From positions 186,001-250,000 of the forward strand of contig NZ_JALLIY010000006.1 of assembly GCF_023242315.1 (NCBI RefSeq): a DNA stretch of 64,000 nucleotides, given 5' to 3'. This document shows positions 9,462 to 20,900 of the stretch, piece after piece; position 1 is the stretch's first letter, and each line of letters begins with the position of its first letter. The translations under genes were made by a program, and so were the position numbers. The stretch comes from Pseudomonas sp. MWU13-2105 (GTDB lineage Bacteria > Pseudomonadota > Gammaproteobacteria > Pseudomonadales > Pseudomonadaceae). Under the pieces are notes generated by a model. It ran no database searches. It was not told the origin of the DNA and saw only the letters and a list, made by a program, of their open reading frames with translations.

Positions 9462-11366
9462 ATGTGCAAGAGCAAAAACCGCCTTATTCTCACGCAAAAC
9501 AATTACACTCGTGTCACCCACCAGAACCCACCGCCACCCGATGTGGATCTTGCCTTTCCAGACGGTTTACTGCCACTGAGCGCACTTGAAGCGCCACTTC
9601 AGGTGACGTTCCGTTTATGGGATGACGCCAGCATCGAACAAACTTATCAATTGCTCTGGGATGGCGATGAAATTGGTACTCCCGTCGATGTCGAACAGGA
9701 CGACCTGGATAACCCGGAGCGCTATCTGAGCCTGCATATTCCCGTGGAACTGTTGGTTGAAAAGAATGATCAGGAGAACCCAACCGATAAGAAATATAAA
9801 CTCAGCTACCAGATCTACGACAAAGCCAGCGAGGAGACAACCGACTCGCTCAACCGCCTGATCGAGATCGATACCACCCGTCCCGGCCTGCCGAGCCATG
9901 GCCCGATGGCCTTCCCCAAAGAGGTCGATGACGGCCTGACCTCGGCGGAACTGACCGCGCTGGGCGATTCCCTCGATGTCATCGTGAGCAGCTACAGCAC
10001 CATGGCCCAGGGTGATTTCATCGAGACGTTCTGGGGCGATATCCCGGGTCCCACGGCTACCGTGCAGATGAACGATATCGAGTTGGAAGAAGTGCCGATT
10101 TCATTCAGTCGCGCCTTTCTTGAAAGCGTCGAGTCCCAGGTCGGCAACGCCCTGACGGATGTGACCTATATCATCACCGACCGCGCCACCAACGTCTCGC
10201 CGCGCTCCCTGGCACGGCAGATCCGCTTGCTGCTGGCCGAGATCCCCAACGACTTGCCGCGGCCGATCGTCGAACAGGCCAGCCCGGCACAGGGTGGGTT
10301 GATCGATTACAACGACGCCAAGGCCGGTGTCACCGTCGCCATCCCTCATTACATCGGCGCCCTGCCCGGCGACCTGGTCACGCTGTATTGGGGCGACAGC
10401 AACCCGTTGCCGGCCATTCCGATCCAGGATGGCGAAGAAGACCAGGATCCGATTCTTTCTCCGGTCCTGCAATTCGACATCATCAACCGCTTCCCCGAAG
10501 CCACGGTCAACGTCCACTATGAAGTGCGCCGCAATGGCGAACTGAAGGGTACCTCGCTGGTCCTGCCGGTGGCTGTCTACCTGACCCTGCCGGTGCCGGA
10601 GGAACGCCTGCAACCGCTGACGATCCAGGGCACCAGCGACAACCCCAACCGCGACGACAACTTCATCGACCCGGACGACTACGAACTGGATGCGCGGGCC
10701 ATCTTCCGCTGGGTCAACGGACTGCGGGTCGACGACTACATCAACCTGCACTGGGGCCAGCAGCAGGTGCCGCAGTGGTATCAGATCACCCAGGCCGACT
10801 TCAATGCCGGCGTCGATTTCGACATCGAGGTAGGCAATACGGTGATCAAGGCCGAGGGTACGGGTGCCGCGATCCCGGTGACCTACACCGTCACCCGCGA
10901 CAGCAACCCCAACCCGGCACTGGCACCGACCCAGGCGGTGGTGGTTCGCTCGAAAATGGAACAACCCGGCGGCGATCTCGGCCTTCTGGAACCGGTGTTT
11001 ACCCGCCTGTCCGACGCCGGCCATGTCATTCCGAGCCTGAGCCCGGACGGCACGCCGGTACTGGTCAGGCCTTATGACAATATCCGCCTCTACCACGACA
11101 TTGCCCTGACCTTCGAAGGGTTCGAGCTGGATGGCACCCCGATCCCGGCGGCCCGCTATGAAAAGACCGACACCATCAACCCGACCAATATCGACACCGG
11201 CCTGACCTTCCTGATTCCGCTGGCCAACTTGATCAGCATCTGCAAAGGCTATGCAGAAGTTACCTATCGGGTCGAACCGCGGCCTGAACATAACCAGGAA
11301 CCGGCCAACTCATTGATGGGCTCGGCACCGGTCAGCATGAACAAGCCCGGTGTCGGCTGCAGCTGA
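9462..11366 (+). CDS. Ig-like repeat protein, second paralogue
   Basis: Unknown function, 634 residues. It is collinear with the 4937 and 11483 products. It starts with a domain opening FPDGLLPLSALEAPL, then a LTSAELTALGD segment, the motif YSTMAQGDFIETFWGD, and repeated sandwich modules such as VDDYINLHWGQQ. Each module is about 100-125 residues long. There is no signal peptide (N-terminus MCKSKNRLILTQ), membrane helix or cysteine-rich region. The ATG at 9462 has AGGA 8 bases upstream. It is probably the first gene of an operon with 11483 and 13317, which ends at the terminator at 14051. The modules predict a rigid, elongated protein. That it acts outside the cell is inference only. Confidence 0.85.
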   Translation: MCKSKNRLILTQNNYTRVTHQNPPPPDVDLAFPDGLLPLSALEAPLQVTFRLWDDASIEQTYQLLWDGDEIGTPVDVEQDDLDNPERYLSLHIPVELLVEKNDQENPTDKKYKLSYQIYDKASEETTDSLNRLIEIDTTRPGLPSHGPMAFPKEVDDGLTSAELTALGDSLDVIVSSYSTMAQGDFIETFWGDIPGPTATVQMNDIELEEVPISFSRAFLESVESQVGNALTDVTYIITDRATNVSPRSLARQIRLLLAEIPNDLPRPIVEQASPAQGGLIDYNDAKAGVTVAIPHYIGALPGDLVTLYWGDSNPLPAIPIQDGEEDQDPILSPVLQFDIINRFPEATVNVHYEVRRNGELKGTSLVLPVAVYLTLPVPEERLQPLTIQGTSDNPNRDDNFIDPDDYELDARAIFRWVNGLRVDDYINLHWGQQQVPQWYQITQADFNAGVDFDIEVGNTVIKAEGTGAAIPVTYTVTRDSNPNPALAPTQAVVVRSKMEQPGGDLGLLEPVFTRLSDAGHVIPSLSPDGTPVLVRPYDNIRLYHDIALTFEGFELDGTPIPAARYEKTDTINPTNIDTGLTFLIPLANLISICKGYAEVTYRVEPRPEHNQEPANSLMGSAPVSMNKPGVGCS

Positions 11367-11482
11367 CGCTGCAAAGTTACATCCATCTGAAAACCCGACA
11401 AGCCCTTTATAAGTGAATGCTTATCAAGTGCCTCAGTGTGTCCGCGGCCTTCTCCACAAGGCCGCATTCCAACAAGGAAAAT

Positions 11483-13288
11483 ATGATGCCCCTGACAACT
11501 ACCCGCACGCCTATTTTCAATAAACCGGAAGTTCCCGCCGCCTTCGAAGATGGCTTATTACCCATCAGTGCACTGAACACCCCGGTCCTTGTCACCTTCA
11601 AGGTCTGGGACAATCCTTCAACCAGCGAAACTTACCAATTACTCTGGAACGAAGTGCCTATCGGCAATAGCCAAGCGATCAAACCCGAGCACAGGCCCGG
11701 CGATCCATTGGAACTGCATATCCCCCTCGATGCGCTGATCGAGGGTAAATACCAACTGGCCTATCGCGTCACCGATACTTTCAGCGAAGAATCCACCGAC
11801 TCCTTCCCCGCCCCCCTCGAAATCGACACCACCGCCCCCGGTTATCCCACCACCCTCGCCCCCCTTGATTTCCCCCCGGCGGTCAACGGCGGCCTGACCT
11901 CGGAAGAGTTGACGCAACTGGGTGATGTACTGCCCGGCACCATCCACGGCTACAGCGGCTTCGCCATCGGCGATCGGATCAGGACTTTCTGGGGCGACAC
12001 CGAAGGTCCCGGTGGCGAGGTCGAAGAGCATGACATGGAGCCGCGGCAACTGATCATTGAGTTTTCCCGTGCCTTTCTCGAGTCGCTGGGAGATTTCAAC
12101 GGGCCGGTGTTCTACACCGTCACCGACCGGGCCGAAAATGTCTCCCAGGACTCGACCAGCACCGACCTCCTGCTACTGCTCAACGAACCGGTGACCGACC
12201 TCCCCGCGCCAATCCTCGACGGTTATGTCGAGCCGATTACCGACGAACAGGCACAGGCCGGTGTCGAGGTGTGGATCCCCAGCTCGAATCTGCTCGAAGA
12301 CGGCGACCCGATCCTCCTGCGTTGGGGCGACGTGGCCCTGGGTCCCTTCGAACCGGAGTCCATCGGTCAACCGATCGTCCTACGCATCCCTGTGGACCAG
12401 GGCACCATCGAACAGGCCGGCGACGGCGCCATCCGCCTGAGCTACGAGCTCAGCCGCGACGGTCATGTCATCGGCTATTCGTTGCCGCTGGATATCGTTG
12501 TCAGGGCCAGGTTACCGGTGCCCGGCGAGCTAAGGCGGCCAGTCATCCGCGGCGCCTCGCCCGAGGCAGTGGACAACCTGATCGACGAGAACGATTTCGA
12601 ACGGGACGCCAGCGCCATCATCGCCTGGAATCCCGGCTTCGCCGAAGGCCAGCTCATCCAGCTGTTCTGGGGTGGGCAAGCGATGTTCGAACCGCCCTAT
12701 CGCATCAGTGCCGATGACGTCGCCGCCGCCCGCGACCTCCACCGGGCCGTCCCCAACAGCCGTTTCCGGCCGGTGGGCACCGGCGCCGATATCCGCGTGC
12801 GCTACAGCGTCAACCAGGCCGGTAATCCGAATACTTCGAGATCGCCGGAACAAGGCATCATCGTCCGCTCCCGCGATGAACTGCCAGGCGGGCCAGCCGG
12901 GCCGGATGCACCAGTGTTCACCGCACTGAACGAGCATGGCGCGATCAATACACTCAACGGCCAGGACGGCGCCCCGTTGCATATCGCCCCCTACGTGAAT
13001 ATCAAGCAGGGCGATGTCATCCATTTCCTCTACGAAGGTTTCGACCAACTGATTGGCGGCAATCCAAAAAACCAGTGGCCGCACACCTCCGATCCCCTGA
13101 CCGAGCAACAAACCCGCGACGGCTACGACCTGCGGATCCCGCGAAGGGTGCTGGACGCCACCTGCTACGGCCACGCCGAAGCCACGTTCAGCGTCGACAG
13201 CCTGAGCGGAACCGGTCGTTCGAAACGCCAGAGCGCCTATGTCGATATGCGCGTGGCCGGCGTCTGTCCGCCAGCCGTTCGCCAGTGA
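11483..13288 (+). CDS. Ig-like repeat protein, third paralogue
   Basis: Unknown function, 601 residues from the ATG at 11483 (AAGGA lies 5-9 bases upstream; a second ATG follows directly at 11486). It has the same order of modules as its neighbour: FEDGLLPISALNTPV, YQLLWNEVPIGN, LTSEELTQLGDVLPG, YSGFAIGDRIRTFWGD, then further sandwich repeats ending near residue 590. Its first two modules closely resemble residues about 2250-2460 of the 2666-residue protein, so modules have been copied between genes. There is no signal peptide. The 116-base gap before it holds only a GC-rich hairpin (GCGGCCTT / AAGGCCGC, 11446-11467) without a T-run, so co-transcription with the gene at 9462 is likely. Confidence 0.85.
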   Translation: MMPLTTTRTPIFNKPEVPAAFEDGLLPISALNTPVLVTFKVWDNPSTSETYQLLWNEVPIGNSQAIKPEHRPGDPLELHIPLDALIEGKYQLAYRVTDTFSEESTDSFPAPLEIDTTAPGYPTTLAPLDFPPAVNGGLTSEELTQLGDVLPGTIHGYSGFAIGDRIRTFWGDTEGPGGEVEEHDMEPRQLIIEFSRAFLESLGDFNGPVFYTVTDRAENVSQDSTSTDLLLLLNEPVTDLPAPILDGYVEPITDEQAQAGVEVWIPSSNLLEDGDPILLRWGDVALGPFEPESIGQPIVLRIPVDQGTIEQAGDGAIRLSYELSRDGHVIGYSLPLDIVVRARLPVPGELRRPVIRGASPEAVDNLIDENDFERDASAIIAWNPGFAEGQLIQLFWGGQAMFEPPYRISADDVAAARDLHRAVPNSRFRPVGTGADIRVRYSVNQAGNPNTSRSPEQGIIVRSRDELPGGPAGPDAPVFTALNEHGAINTLNGQDGAPLHIAPYVNIKQGDVIHFLYEGFDQLIGGNPKNQWPHTSDPLTEQQTRDGYDLRIPRRVLDATCYGHAEATFSVDSLSGTGRSKRQSAYVDMRVAGVCPPAVRQ

Positions 13289-13316
13289 CCCCGCCCTTTT
13301 CTCCTGGAGCCTTATC

Positions 13317-14042
13317 ATGTCCAACTCCATCCGGCCACGAAACCTGGATCGCCCCCAGGTCCTCAGCGCCCACCCCGCCGGTGTCGGTGCCATCGATGTC
13401 GAAAACCCGCAAAAGCCCCTGGCCGTACTGGTCGGGCCGTTGAATCTCAAGCCGCGGGATCGTATCGACCTGTACTGGGGAAATGTTGCCGAACCGATCG
13501 TCAGCTACGAACATCCCCTGGACGCACCGCCCGACAACGGTTTCGTCACCCTGTTCGTCGAGACCCGCCGGCTTGAATCGGCCAAGGACCCGCTGCCGGT
13601 GCACTATCACTTCACGCCGTTTCCCGGCGGCGGCAGCGAAGACTCCGATACCACCTTTATCCGGGTAAAACTGGAGCGCCCCGGCGGTATCGATATCGAT
13701 CCGGCGACGCCCTATGAGAACGAAGCCCTGCGCCAACCACAGGTACAGCCCGCCGGCGTGATCGTCGATCCGCGAGGGGTGCACGTCATCGTCGCGCCGT
13801 ACGAGCACATGAGTGAAGGCGATCGGATCAGCGTTATCTGGGGGGAGCGGAACATCGACCACCCGGCCTTGAGCGCGACGCAAGTCGACCAGGAAGTGAT
13901 AGTCCCGATCCCGGCGCCGATCATCGAAGCCGTCGGCAATGCCAGTGCCCTGCCAGTGCGCCATGAGATCCGCGACGTGGTCGGCAACTGGTCGAAGCGT
14001 TCACCCGCCAGCGAGATTGTGGTCAGTCTCGACAGGCGCTGA
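13317..14042 (+). CDS. Short two-module Ig-like repeat protein
   Basis: A 241-residue member of the same family with only two modules, carrying LKPRDRIDLYWGN and YEHMSEGDRISVIWGE. It lacks the N-terminal domain that opens with DGLLP in its neighbours. It aligns end to end with residues about 1345-1560 of the 2666-residue protein, which carry LKPRDRVDLYWGS and YANMAAGDSIVVSW. GGAG lies 7 bases before the ATG at 13317, 28 bases after the previous stop, so it is an operon member. It could be a free-standing subunit, a truncated copy or a module donor. There is no signal peptide. Confidence 0.82.
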   Translation: MSNSIRPRNLDRPQVLSAHPAGVGAIDVENPQKPLAVLVGPLNLKPRDRIDLYWGNVAEPIVSYEHPLDAPPDNGFVTLFVETRRLESAKDPLPVHYHFTPFPGGGSEDSDTTFIRVKLERPGGIDIDPATPYENEALRQPQVQPAGVIVDPRGVHVIVAPYEHMSEGDRISVIWGERNIDHPALSATQVDQEVIVPIPAPIIEAVGNASALPVRHEIRDVVGNWSKRSPASEIVVSLDRR

Positions 14043-14050
14043 AACCACCC

Positions 14051-14085
14051 ACGCCGGTTGCCCTGAACCAGGCAAGCGGCGTTTT
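14051..14085 (+). terminator. Terminator at the end of the Ig-repeat operon
   Basis: The stem ACGCCGGTTGCC / GGCAAGCGGCGT, with one mismatch and an 8-base loop, leads into TTTT. It overlaps the stop codon of the convergent hydrolase gene. Confidence 0.65.
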
Positions 14086-14764
14086 ACACCATCTGACGCT
14101 GGATAAAGTCGTGGATTTGCCGCGCCGCCGTGTCCAGATGCTGCGCATGGCTGAAACCGCTGGCCTTCAGCGGCTTGAGATCGTGATCGGCCGCCACCAG
14201 CCAGCTTACCCGGACCTGTGGCGACAACGTATAACCCGACACCGTCTGCCGATTGCCCAGCGCATCGCGTTCGCCCTGCACGATCAGGGTCGGCGTGGCG
14301 ATCTCCGCCAGATGCGCCACCCGTGGTTTTTCCGGTTTGCCCGCCGCGTAGAACGGATAGCCCAGGCACACCAAGCCCTGCGCCCCGAGCTCGTCGGCCA
14401 ACAAGCTGGCCATGCGCCCGCCCATCGACTTGCCGCCAATCAACAACGGTCCCCGGACCTCGCGCCGCACACCTTCGTACACCTCGCGCCAACGCTCCAG
14501 CAAGCGTGCCTGCGGGTTCGGCGGACGCTTGCCGCCGTCCAGGCGCCGTTGCGCCATATAGGGAAACTCGAAACGCAGCACGGCAATGCCGAGCGTAGCC
14601 AGGCGTTCGGCCATGGCGTTCATGAAATCACTGTCCATCGGCGCACCGGCACCGTGGGCGAGGATCAGCGTGGCGAGGGCCCCCGCCTCCCCGGCGGCGT
14701 TGTACAGATAGCCCGGATCCACGGCCAGGGTGGCCTGGGAATGGGTTGCTTGCAGGGTCGACAT
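14084..14764 (-). CDS. Alpha/beta hydrolase of the KANL3/Tex30 (DLH-like) family
   Basis: A cytosolic hydrolase of unknown substrate, 226 residues. The fold shows an LILAHGAGAPMDS oxyanion region, a nucleophile elbow in LLIGGKSMGGRMAS (Ser within G-K-S-M-G-G), a late acidic residue in IVQGERDALG and the histidine in VAADHDLKPLK. This completes the Ser-Asp-His arrangement. The ATG at 14764 (MSTLQATHS) is preferred. An in-frame ATG at 14776 is also possible. It lies on the opposite strand between two Ig-repeat genes and looks functionally unrelated to them. It is a conserved Pseudomonas housekeeping-type gene, probably native sequence caught between expanding repeats or carried with the locus. 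Confidence 0.85.
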   Translation of the reverse strand: MSTLQATHSQATLAVDPGYLYNAAGEAGALATLILAHGAGAPMDSDFMNAMAERLATLGIAVLRFEFPYMAQRRLDGGKRPPNPQARLLERWREVYEGVRREVRGPLLIGGKSMGGRMASLLADELGAQGLVCLGYPFYAAGKPEKPRVAHLAEIATPTLIVQGERDALGNRQTVSGYTLSPQVRVSWLVAADHDLKPLKASGFSHAQHLDTAARQIHDFIQRQMV

Positions 14765-14952
14765 GTCGCTTCTCATCTCATTGTTCGCACCGACAACGTC
14801 CGCCGTGGCGCGCGCCGGCAGCCTAGATATGTAACGCATCGCTGCGCCGCTTTTCCTGAAAATGAAAACACCTTATCTGCCGGCCCAGACACTGCAAGGC
14901 CGGCGGCGCCGACACGGGACGCTCCCCTGTCCATTTTCAGACGAGTATTGCC

Positions 14953-17900
14953 ATGCCTCAAGACGCCCTCACCCACGCCGAACAACCTCGCGCCAGTCAC
15001 CTTCCAGCGGATCGTCCGGTCGCGCCGGTTCCCCCCAGGGTGGCTGCGCCGCGGCTCAGCCGCGCCTTCGCCAGTCTCGACGAAGCCGTCAAGTATGCCC
15101 ACGGCCAGGCCGCTTTCAAAGGTTTGAAGCGACAGTCGTGGTTTATCCTCAAGCATGCGCAAAAAACCGAGTTCATCGCGACGCAAGCGCTGTCCGACGC
15201 CACGGCGCCCTTTGACCCGGACCCGGTCTTCGGCCGGGACGCCCTCGGCGTCCTGCAATTGCCCGAAGGCTTCATCCTCGCCGGCCTCTACTGCCAGGCC
15301 GAGACCGCCCAAGAACAACTGCCCCCCCGGGAGAGCTGGCTGTACGAAAACTTTTTCAGCCCCTACGACCTGTTCGCCGGGCTCCATCATGCCCGTCGCG
15401 CACGCCCCTCGATGCCTGGCGCGCAGCCACCGCCGCTGTTCTTCGGTTGCCCCGACGGGGCGCTGCTGATCTATCGCGCCGAGGACAGCGAACTGGAGCT
15501 GGCGTTGCTGCCCTCAGGAGCAGACTGGCAGGCACGGGCCGGGCATGCTCGCGAGCAACTGTTGAGCGGTGCACTGCCGCCCAACCAATGGGTCCGCACA
15601 CTTGCCGCCGCCGGCCAGTTGCGAGTGCTGCACGGCAGCTACCTGTGGAATCGCCTGGGCCTGGTCGACCCGATCCGCTGGACAGCGTTCGCCGACGCCG
15701 TGCTTGCGGGACTGGGTCCGGCCTTCCTCGGCGCGGATGACGCCGCCCGCCATGCCCAGCAACTTATCCAGGGCGGCACCGACAAGGAGTTCGGCGGGTT
15801 GATCTTCCAGCGCGAGGACGCGACCTTTGTCGCCACGCTGCCAACCACCGGCAACGACCGCCGCTTCAATAGCGATAGCCTGTACCCTGTCACCGAAACC
15901 GGTATCGCCAGTTTCCCCCCCGGACACCGGCTCCATGCCGTGTACCGCTCCAATATCAGCCTGTCGGCGCTCAAGGAGCAAAAAGCCGGACTGCTCGACA
16001 GGCCGGCGCCGCTCTCCGAACAGGAGACGCGCCTGCGGCTGAAAAGCATTACCCCGGACGAGGTCCTCACGACCCTGCTCGCCCGTACGCGGGGGGTCAG
16101 GGCGTTTTATGTGCTGATGACCAATGCCAACATCATCAAATACATGCCCAGCGGCTCCGACGAAGAAGACGCGCTGATCCCGCGCCTGCTGCCGGGCAAT
16201 GATCTCAGCGACCTCGATCGGTTGCTGCCGAGCGAGTTCATCAAGTCCCTGGCCAAAACCGGCGCGCTCTACGTGGTTCGCGGCGATAGCTACTGGGGCC
16301 CGCCAGGCCGGCTGCCCGACGATTGGGCGCCCTACCCGCCAAGGAAAGCCTCGCCCCCGGCACTGCCGGCCTTCGGCCCGCTGTTCGACAGCGCGGACGC
16401 CGCTGCCCTGTATGCCAACGAACGCATCAATGGCCAATACCGCGACCGGAGGATCGGCTTCATTATCAACGACAGCCACAACCGCTACGCCGCCAGCGAA
16501 CCGCTGAGCGCCGGGGAACCGCTGTTTGCCGCCCCCCCAAGCTGGCCCACACACGCCGATGGCTCACTGGCATTGCCGGCGGGCTACCGCCTTGCCGGCC
16601 TCTACTACAGCGCCGCGCTGTATCCGCAACGCTTCCCGTGCAAAGACGTCTGGATGTACCGGAACTTCTTTCTGCCTGATGAACTGCTGGCGGCGCTCAA
16701 ACAGATCGAAGCTTATTGCCCGGCCCCGAGCGCTCCGGCCCTGCCTCTGTACCTGAGCAGCCGCGATGGGGCGCAGTTGAAATACCGGTCACGCGACATC
16801 CCCTTCGACAAAGCCCTGCTCGCCGGCTCCGATCCGAGCTATGGCGAACGCCTGGTCAAGGGCATCCTCGACCCGCTGAATTTCATCCACGCGCTGGCCG
16901 ACAGCGGTGAACTGAGCGTGCTTCAACCCAGTGAACTGTGGGGCCCGGCAGGACCGGTCAGCAGCGAGTGGCGTGCCTATCGCCAGCTGCGCCGGCGCGT
17001 CCTCGGTCCGCTCTTCGCCAGCGCCGACGACGCGGCGCGCCACGCCCACGGACAGATCCCCCGGCGCTACGACAAGGTCTATGGCGGGGTGATCCTGAAA
17101 CGCCCGGACGGCCTGTTTGTCGCGACGATGCCGCTGGCGTCAGCCACCGAAATCTTCGACCACACGCTGATCTTCCCCATCAGGAATGGTTTTCCCCTGG
17201 AGGATCACACGATTATCGGGACCTATAGCTCCCGCCTGGGGACCCTGGATTTCTCGCTGCCGGAAACCGAAGGCCAGCTTTACCTGAACCTGTTTCCGAC
17301 CTGGGATATCTATCGGGCGATCAAGGAACGCTCGATTCCATTGCGCTATTTCTCCGCCCAGGACGGCTCGTTGATCCGCTATACCAGCCAGCATTCCCCA
17401 AACGAAATCGATCTGTTCAAGGCCCTGTCGCCGTCATCGGCAGACCCGCTGAACCTGATGGACAATCCCACGGAGCAACGCTTCAAGAGTGGCCAGGAGG
17501 CCGACAAGGGCGCTGTGCTGACATTCGTCCGGGACCTGGTCAAAGCCGCTGAGCTGCGGGTGCTGGTCCGCGGTCGCGATGTCTGGACCGACACCGGGAA
17601 AGTGCTGTCGATTCGCGACAGTGCCGGCGGGGTGCTGGTCGAGACGGACCAGGCGCTTATCGCCACCGCGCCTCCCGCGTTCAGCCCGCTGTTCATGACG
17701 GCGGCGGATGCCGTGCGCCATGCGCTCGGGCAAACCAACCAGCGAACCCAGCGCAGCTTCGGCTTCATTTTCCGGAGAACCGAGAAAGAATACGTCGCGA
17801 CCGCCCCCACCCTCGCTACCAGCGCCGACTTCGATCGAACGCTGATACTCGCGCCGGACATCGCCATTCCCAGCCTGATTCCCGGTTATCTCCCCGATGG

Positions 17901-20900
17901 CCTCTATGTGTCGGCCCCGCGGCGCGAGGCGCCGCCCGGCGACAGGGTCTACCAGCATTTCATTTCGGTGCGCGATTTCGCCCATGCGATCAAGACCGCT
18001 CGCGAGACGGCGATCGTGCCGGGACACCAGAGCAACACCTGGATTTATCTGTCGAGCGCCGACGGGGCCTTGTTCAGCTACAAGGTGGCGCTGGTCCCGG
18101 ATGCCGACGAAGTGCTGCGCGGTAGCGTCTTTCACAACGACGGTATCGACACCCAGGCGCAACTGGAGAACGGCTCGCTGTCCGGCCGCGACTATGTTCG
18201 CCGCGTGGCGGCGAGCGGCAAACTGAGTGTCTTGCAACCCGGTACGCTGTGGCGGCAGACGGGTCCGGTCAGCGCCAACTGGGACCCGGCCGACGGCACG
18301 CCGGGTGAAGCCGGACCTTATGCCCTCAGCCCGTTTTTCGCCCATGCGGACGATGCCGCGCGTTTTACCCATGAGCAAATCGGCCAAGGTCGAGGCGTGC
18401 TGTTGGTCGACGCGATCTATCGGACATCCGCCCCCGACGGCTATGTCACCCTTGAGCCTTTCGTCGATGGCCGGGCGATCAAGGTCACCCGCACCCTGGC
18501 CGACCTGAAGACCCAGGAACTGGAGCAACAGCGCCTTGCGCTGACCCTGGGGAAAACCCCGCTCGACAGCATCCACTATGCCAGGCCGCTCGACCCTGCC
18601 CGCTACCAGATCGGCGACACGCCCTGTTTCGACTTCTTTTGCGTCGAGGATATCTGCTTCGTCACCAGGACCCTGCTGGCGGACAATCTCTTCCTCAATG
18701 GCGTCTACTACTCCAGCCAGGAAGGCGCGCTGCTCAAGTACCAGCCCAGGGATTCCAGCGCACAACGGGATTTGTGCATGCCAGCCGAACCGGACAGCGC
18801 CACCGGCAACGGCATTACCCCGCCCCATGTCCGCCTGATCAATGCCGTCGCCAGCGCGGGCAAGCTGAGCGTGCTGCGAACCAGTACGTTCTGGCACAAG
18901 CCCGGCCCGATCGACGCCAGCTGGACGCCGACAACAGCAGTCGCTGATCGGCGCCCACGGGCTACGCGGGACCTGCTACCGCCGCTGATCAACAGTTTCA
19001 ATATCGGTGGCGTCGGCGCCACCGATGTGATCGATCCGCAACGAGCGTTGCCCGTGGTGATTGCCCCGCTGGACCTGAAACCCAGGGATCGGGTCGACCT
19101 GTATTGGGGCAGCCATCCGGACCCCGTCGCCAGCCATACCCAAGGCGGCGAATCCGGCGCCAGCCATCTGACCTTGCGGGTCGCGACCCGCTGGATCATG
19201 TCGGCGGCAGAGCTGACCGTGCGCTACGTACTCACGCCCTTCCCCGGCGGAGCGCCGGAAACCGCCGAGACCCGGGTGCGGATCAAGCTCGACGTACCCG
19301 GCGACCCCGACACCCAATCCGCGACGCCGACCATCAATGACAAACTCGAACTGCCGGTTGTGCTACCACCCGGGGTGATCGAAGACCCCGAGGGGGTCAG
19401 CGTGCTGGTCAAGCGCTACGCGAACATGGCCGCCGGCGATAGCATTGTCGTGTCCTGGCATGGCCGCCTGGTGCAACACCCGCCCTTGAGCGCACCGAGC
19501 GACGAAGTGCTGGTGCCGATCGATCCGGCGATTATCCGCGAGGCCGGCAACTCCGAGGCGATCCTCGTGCGCTATGAGATACGCGACGGGGTCAACAACT
19601 GGTCGCGCTGGTCACGCCCGGCCCTGGTCGAAGTCGCCATCGGCGATCCGGACCTGCGCGCCCCGGTGGTCCCGCGAGCCCAGGGCATGCAGTTGAACCT
19701 GGACGCCCTCAATGGCGCCGACGTGCAGACCCTGGTACTGCGTTATGAAGGCATGAGCAGCGCCCAGACCCTGCGCCTGCTGGTCGAACGGGAAACCGCC
19801 CTCGGCGCGACGCTGCCCGCGTATAGCGAGGTCAAGCCCGGCAACGACAGCGATGCGTTCGTGTCCTTCGAGGTGCCGAACGAACAGTTCCGCCTGATCA
19901 TTCAGGGGCAGGCGCGGTTCTACTACTATGTCGAGGCGCCCAACCAGCCGTCACGCCGCTCCAAGAGCCTGTCGCTGCAGATCGTCGGTCGCGCCCTGAT
20001 GCTCAAGCCGCCACGGGTCCCCGTGGCCGAAGCGAACGGCAACGTCCTCGACCCGACACAAACCGGCGTCATTGCCCGGGTCGAACCCTACTCGTTCAGC
20101 GCCGTGGGCCAGACCGTCAGCCTGATCTGGCTCGGCATCACCGCCGGCGGCATGGAGGTCCTGCACGAACAGAGCCAGGCGGTCATCGAGACCGAGCGGG
20201 ACATCGACTTCACGATCCCGGACGACCAGGTCAGTGGGCTGGCCGGAGGCTCGGTCGTGGTGCGCTATAACGTCAAGACCCTTGCCCCGGAGCCGATTAT
20301 TTCGCAACCGCTGTTGCTGCCGGTCAGCGCCAACCCGCTGGATCTGCCGCGCCCGGAGGTACTGGAAGCCCATGACAGCGTACTGTTCCCCCACGAGGCG
20401 CTCGCCGGCGCGACGATCCGGGTGAGCTATGCGATGGAGCCCCACGACAGTATCCAGGCCTACTGGCGGGGCACGCCCGGCAATGGCACGCCGATGCTCG
20501 AAGCCAAGCCCGGCAGCGCCGAGGGCAGCGTCGACTTTGCCGTTCCGGTTACGGCGGTCAGCGCCAATATCGGCAAGCGTGTCGAGGTCGGCTATAGCGT
20601 CACCCGCCAGGGTATCGCGGCACCCTCGAAGGTCCTGCCGCTGGACATCCTGCCCATCGCCCACGAACAACTGCAGCCACCCTTCGTTCGCGAGGCCCCG
20701 GACAATCTCCTGCTGGACCTCAACACCTTTGCTGGCGCGGCCCACATCGAAGTCAGGAAATGGCCGCATATCCAGGTCGGACAGCGGATCTGGCTCCGGA
20801 TCGAGGGGACCCTGGACAACGGCCGTCCGTACAGTTTCACACTCTGGAACGCCGAGGAGGTCAGCATGGTCGCCGATCTTGTCGAAGGCCTGCTCCCACG

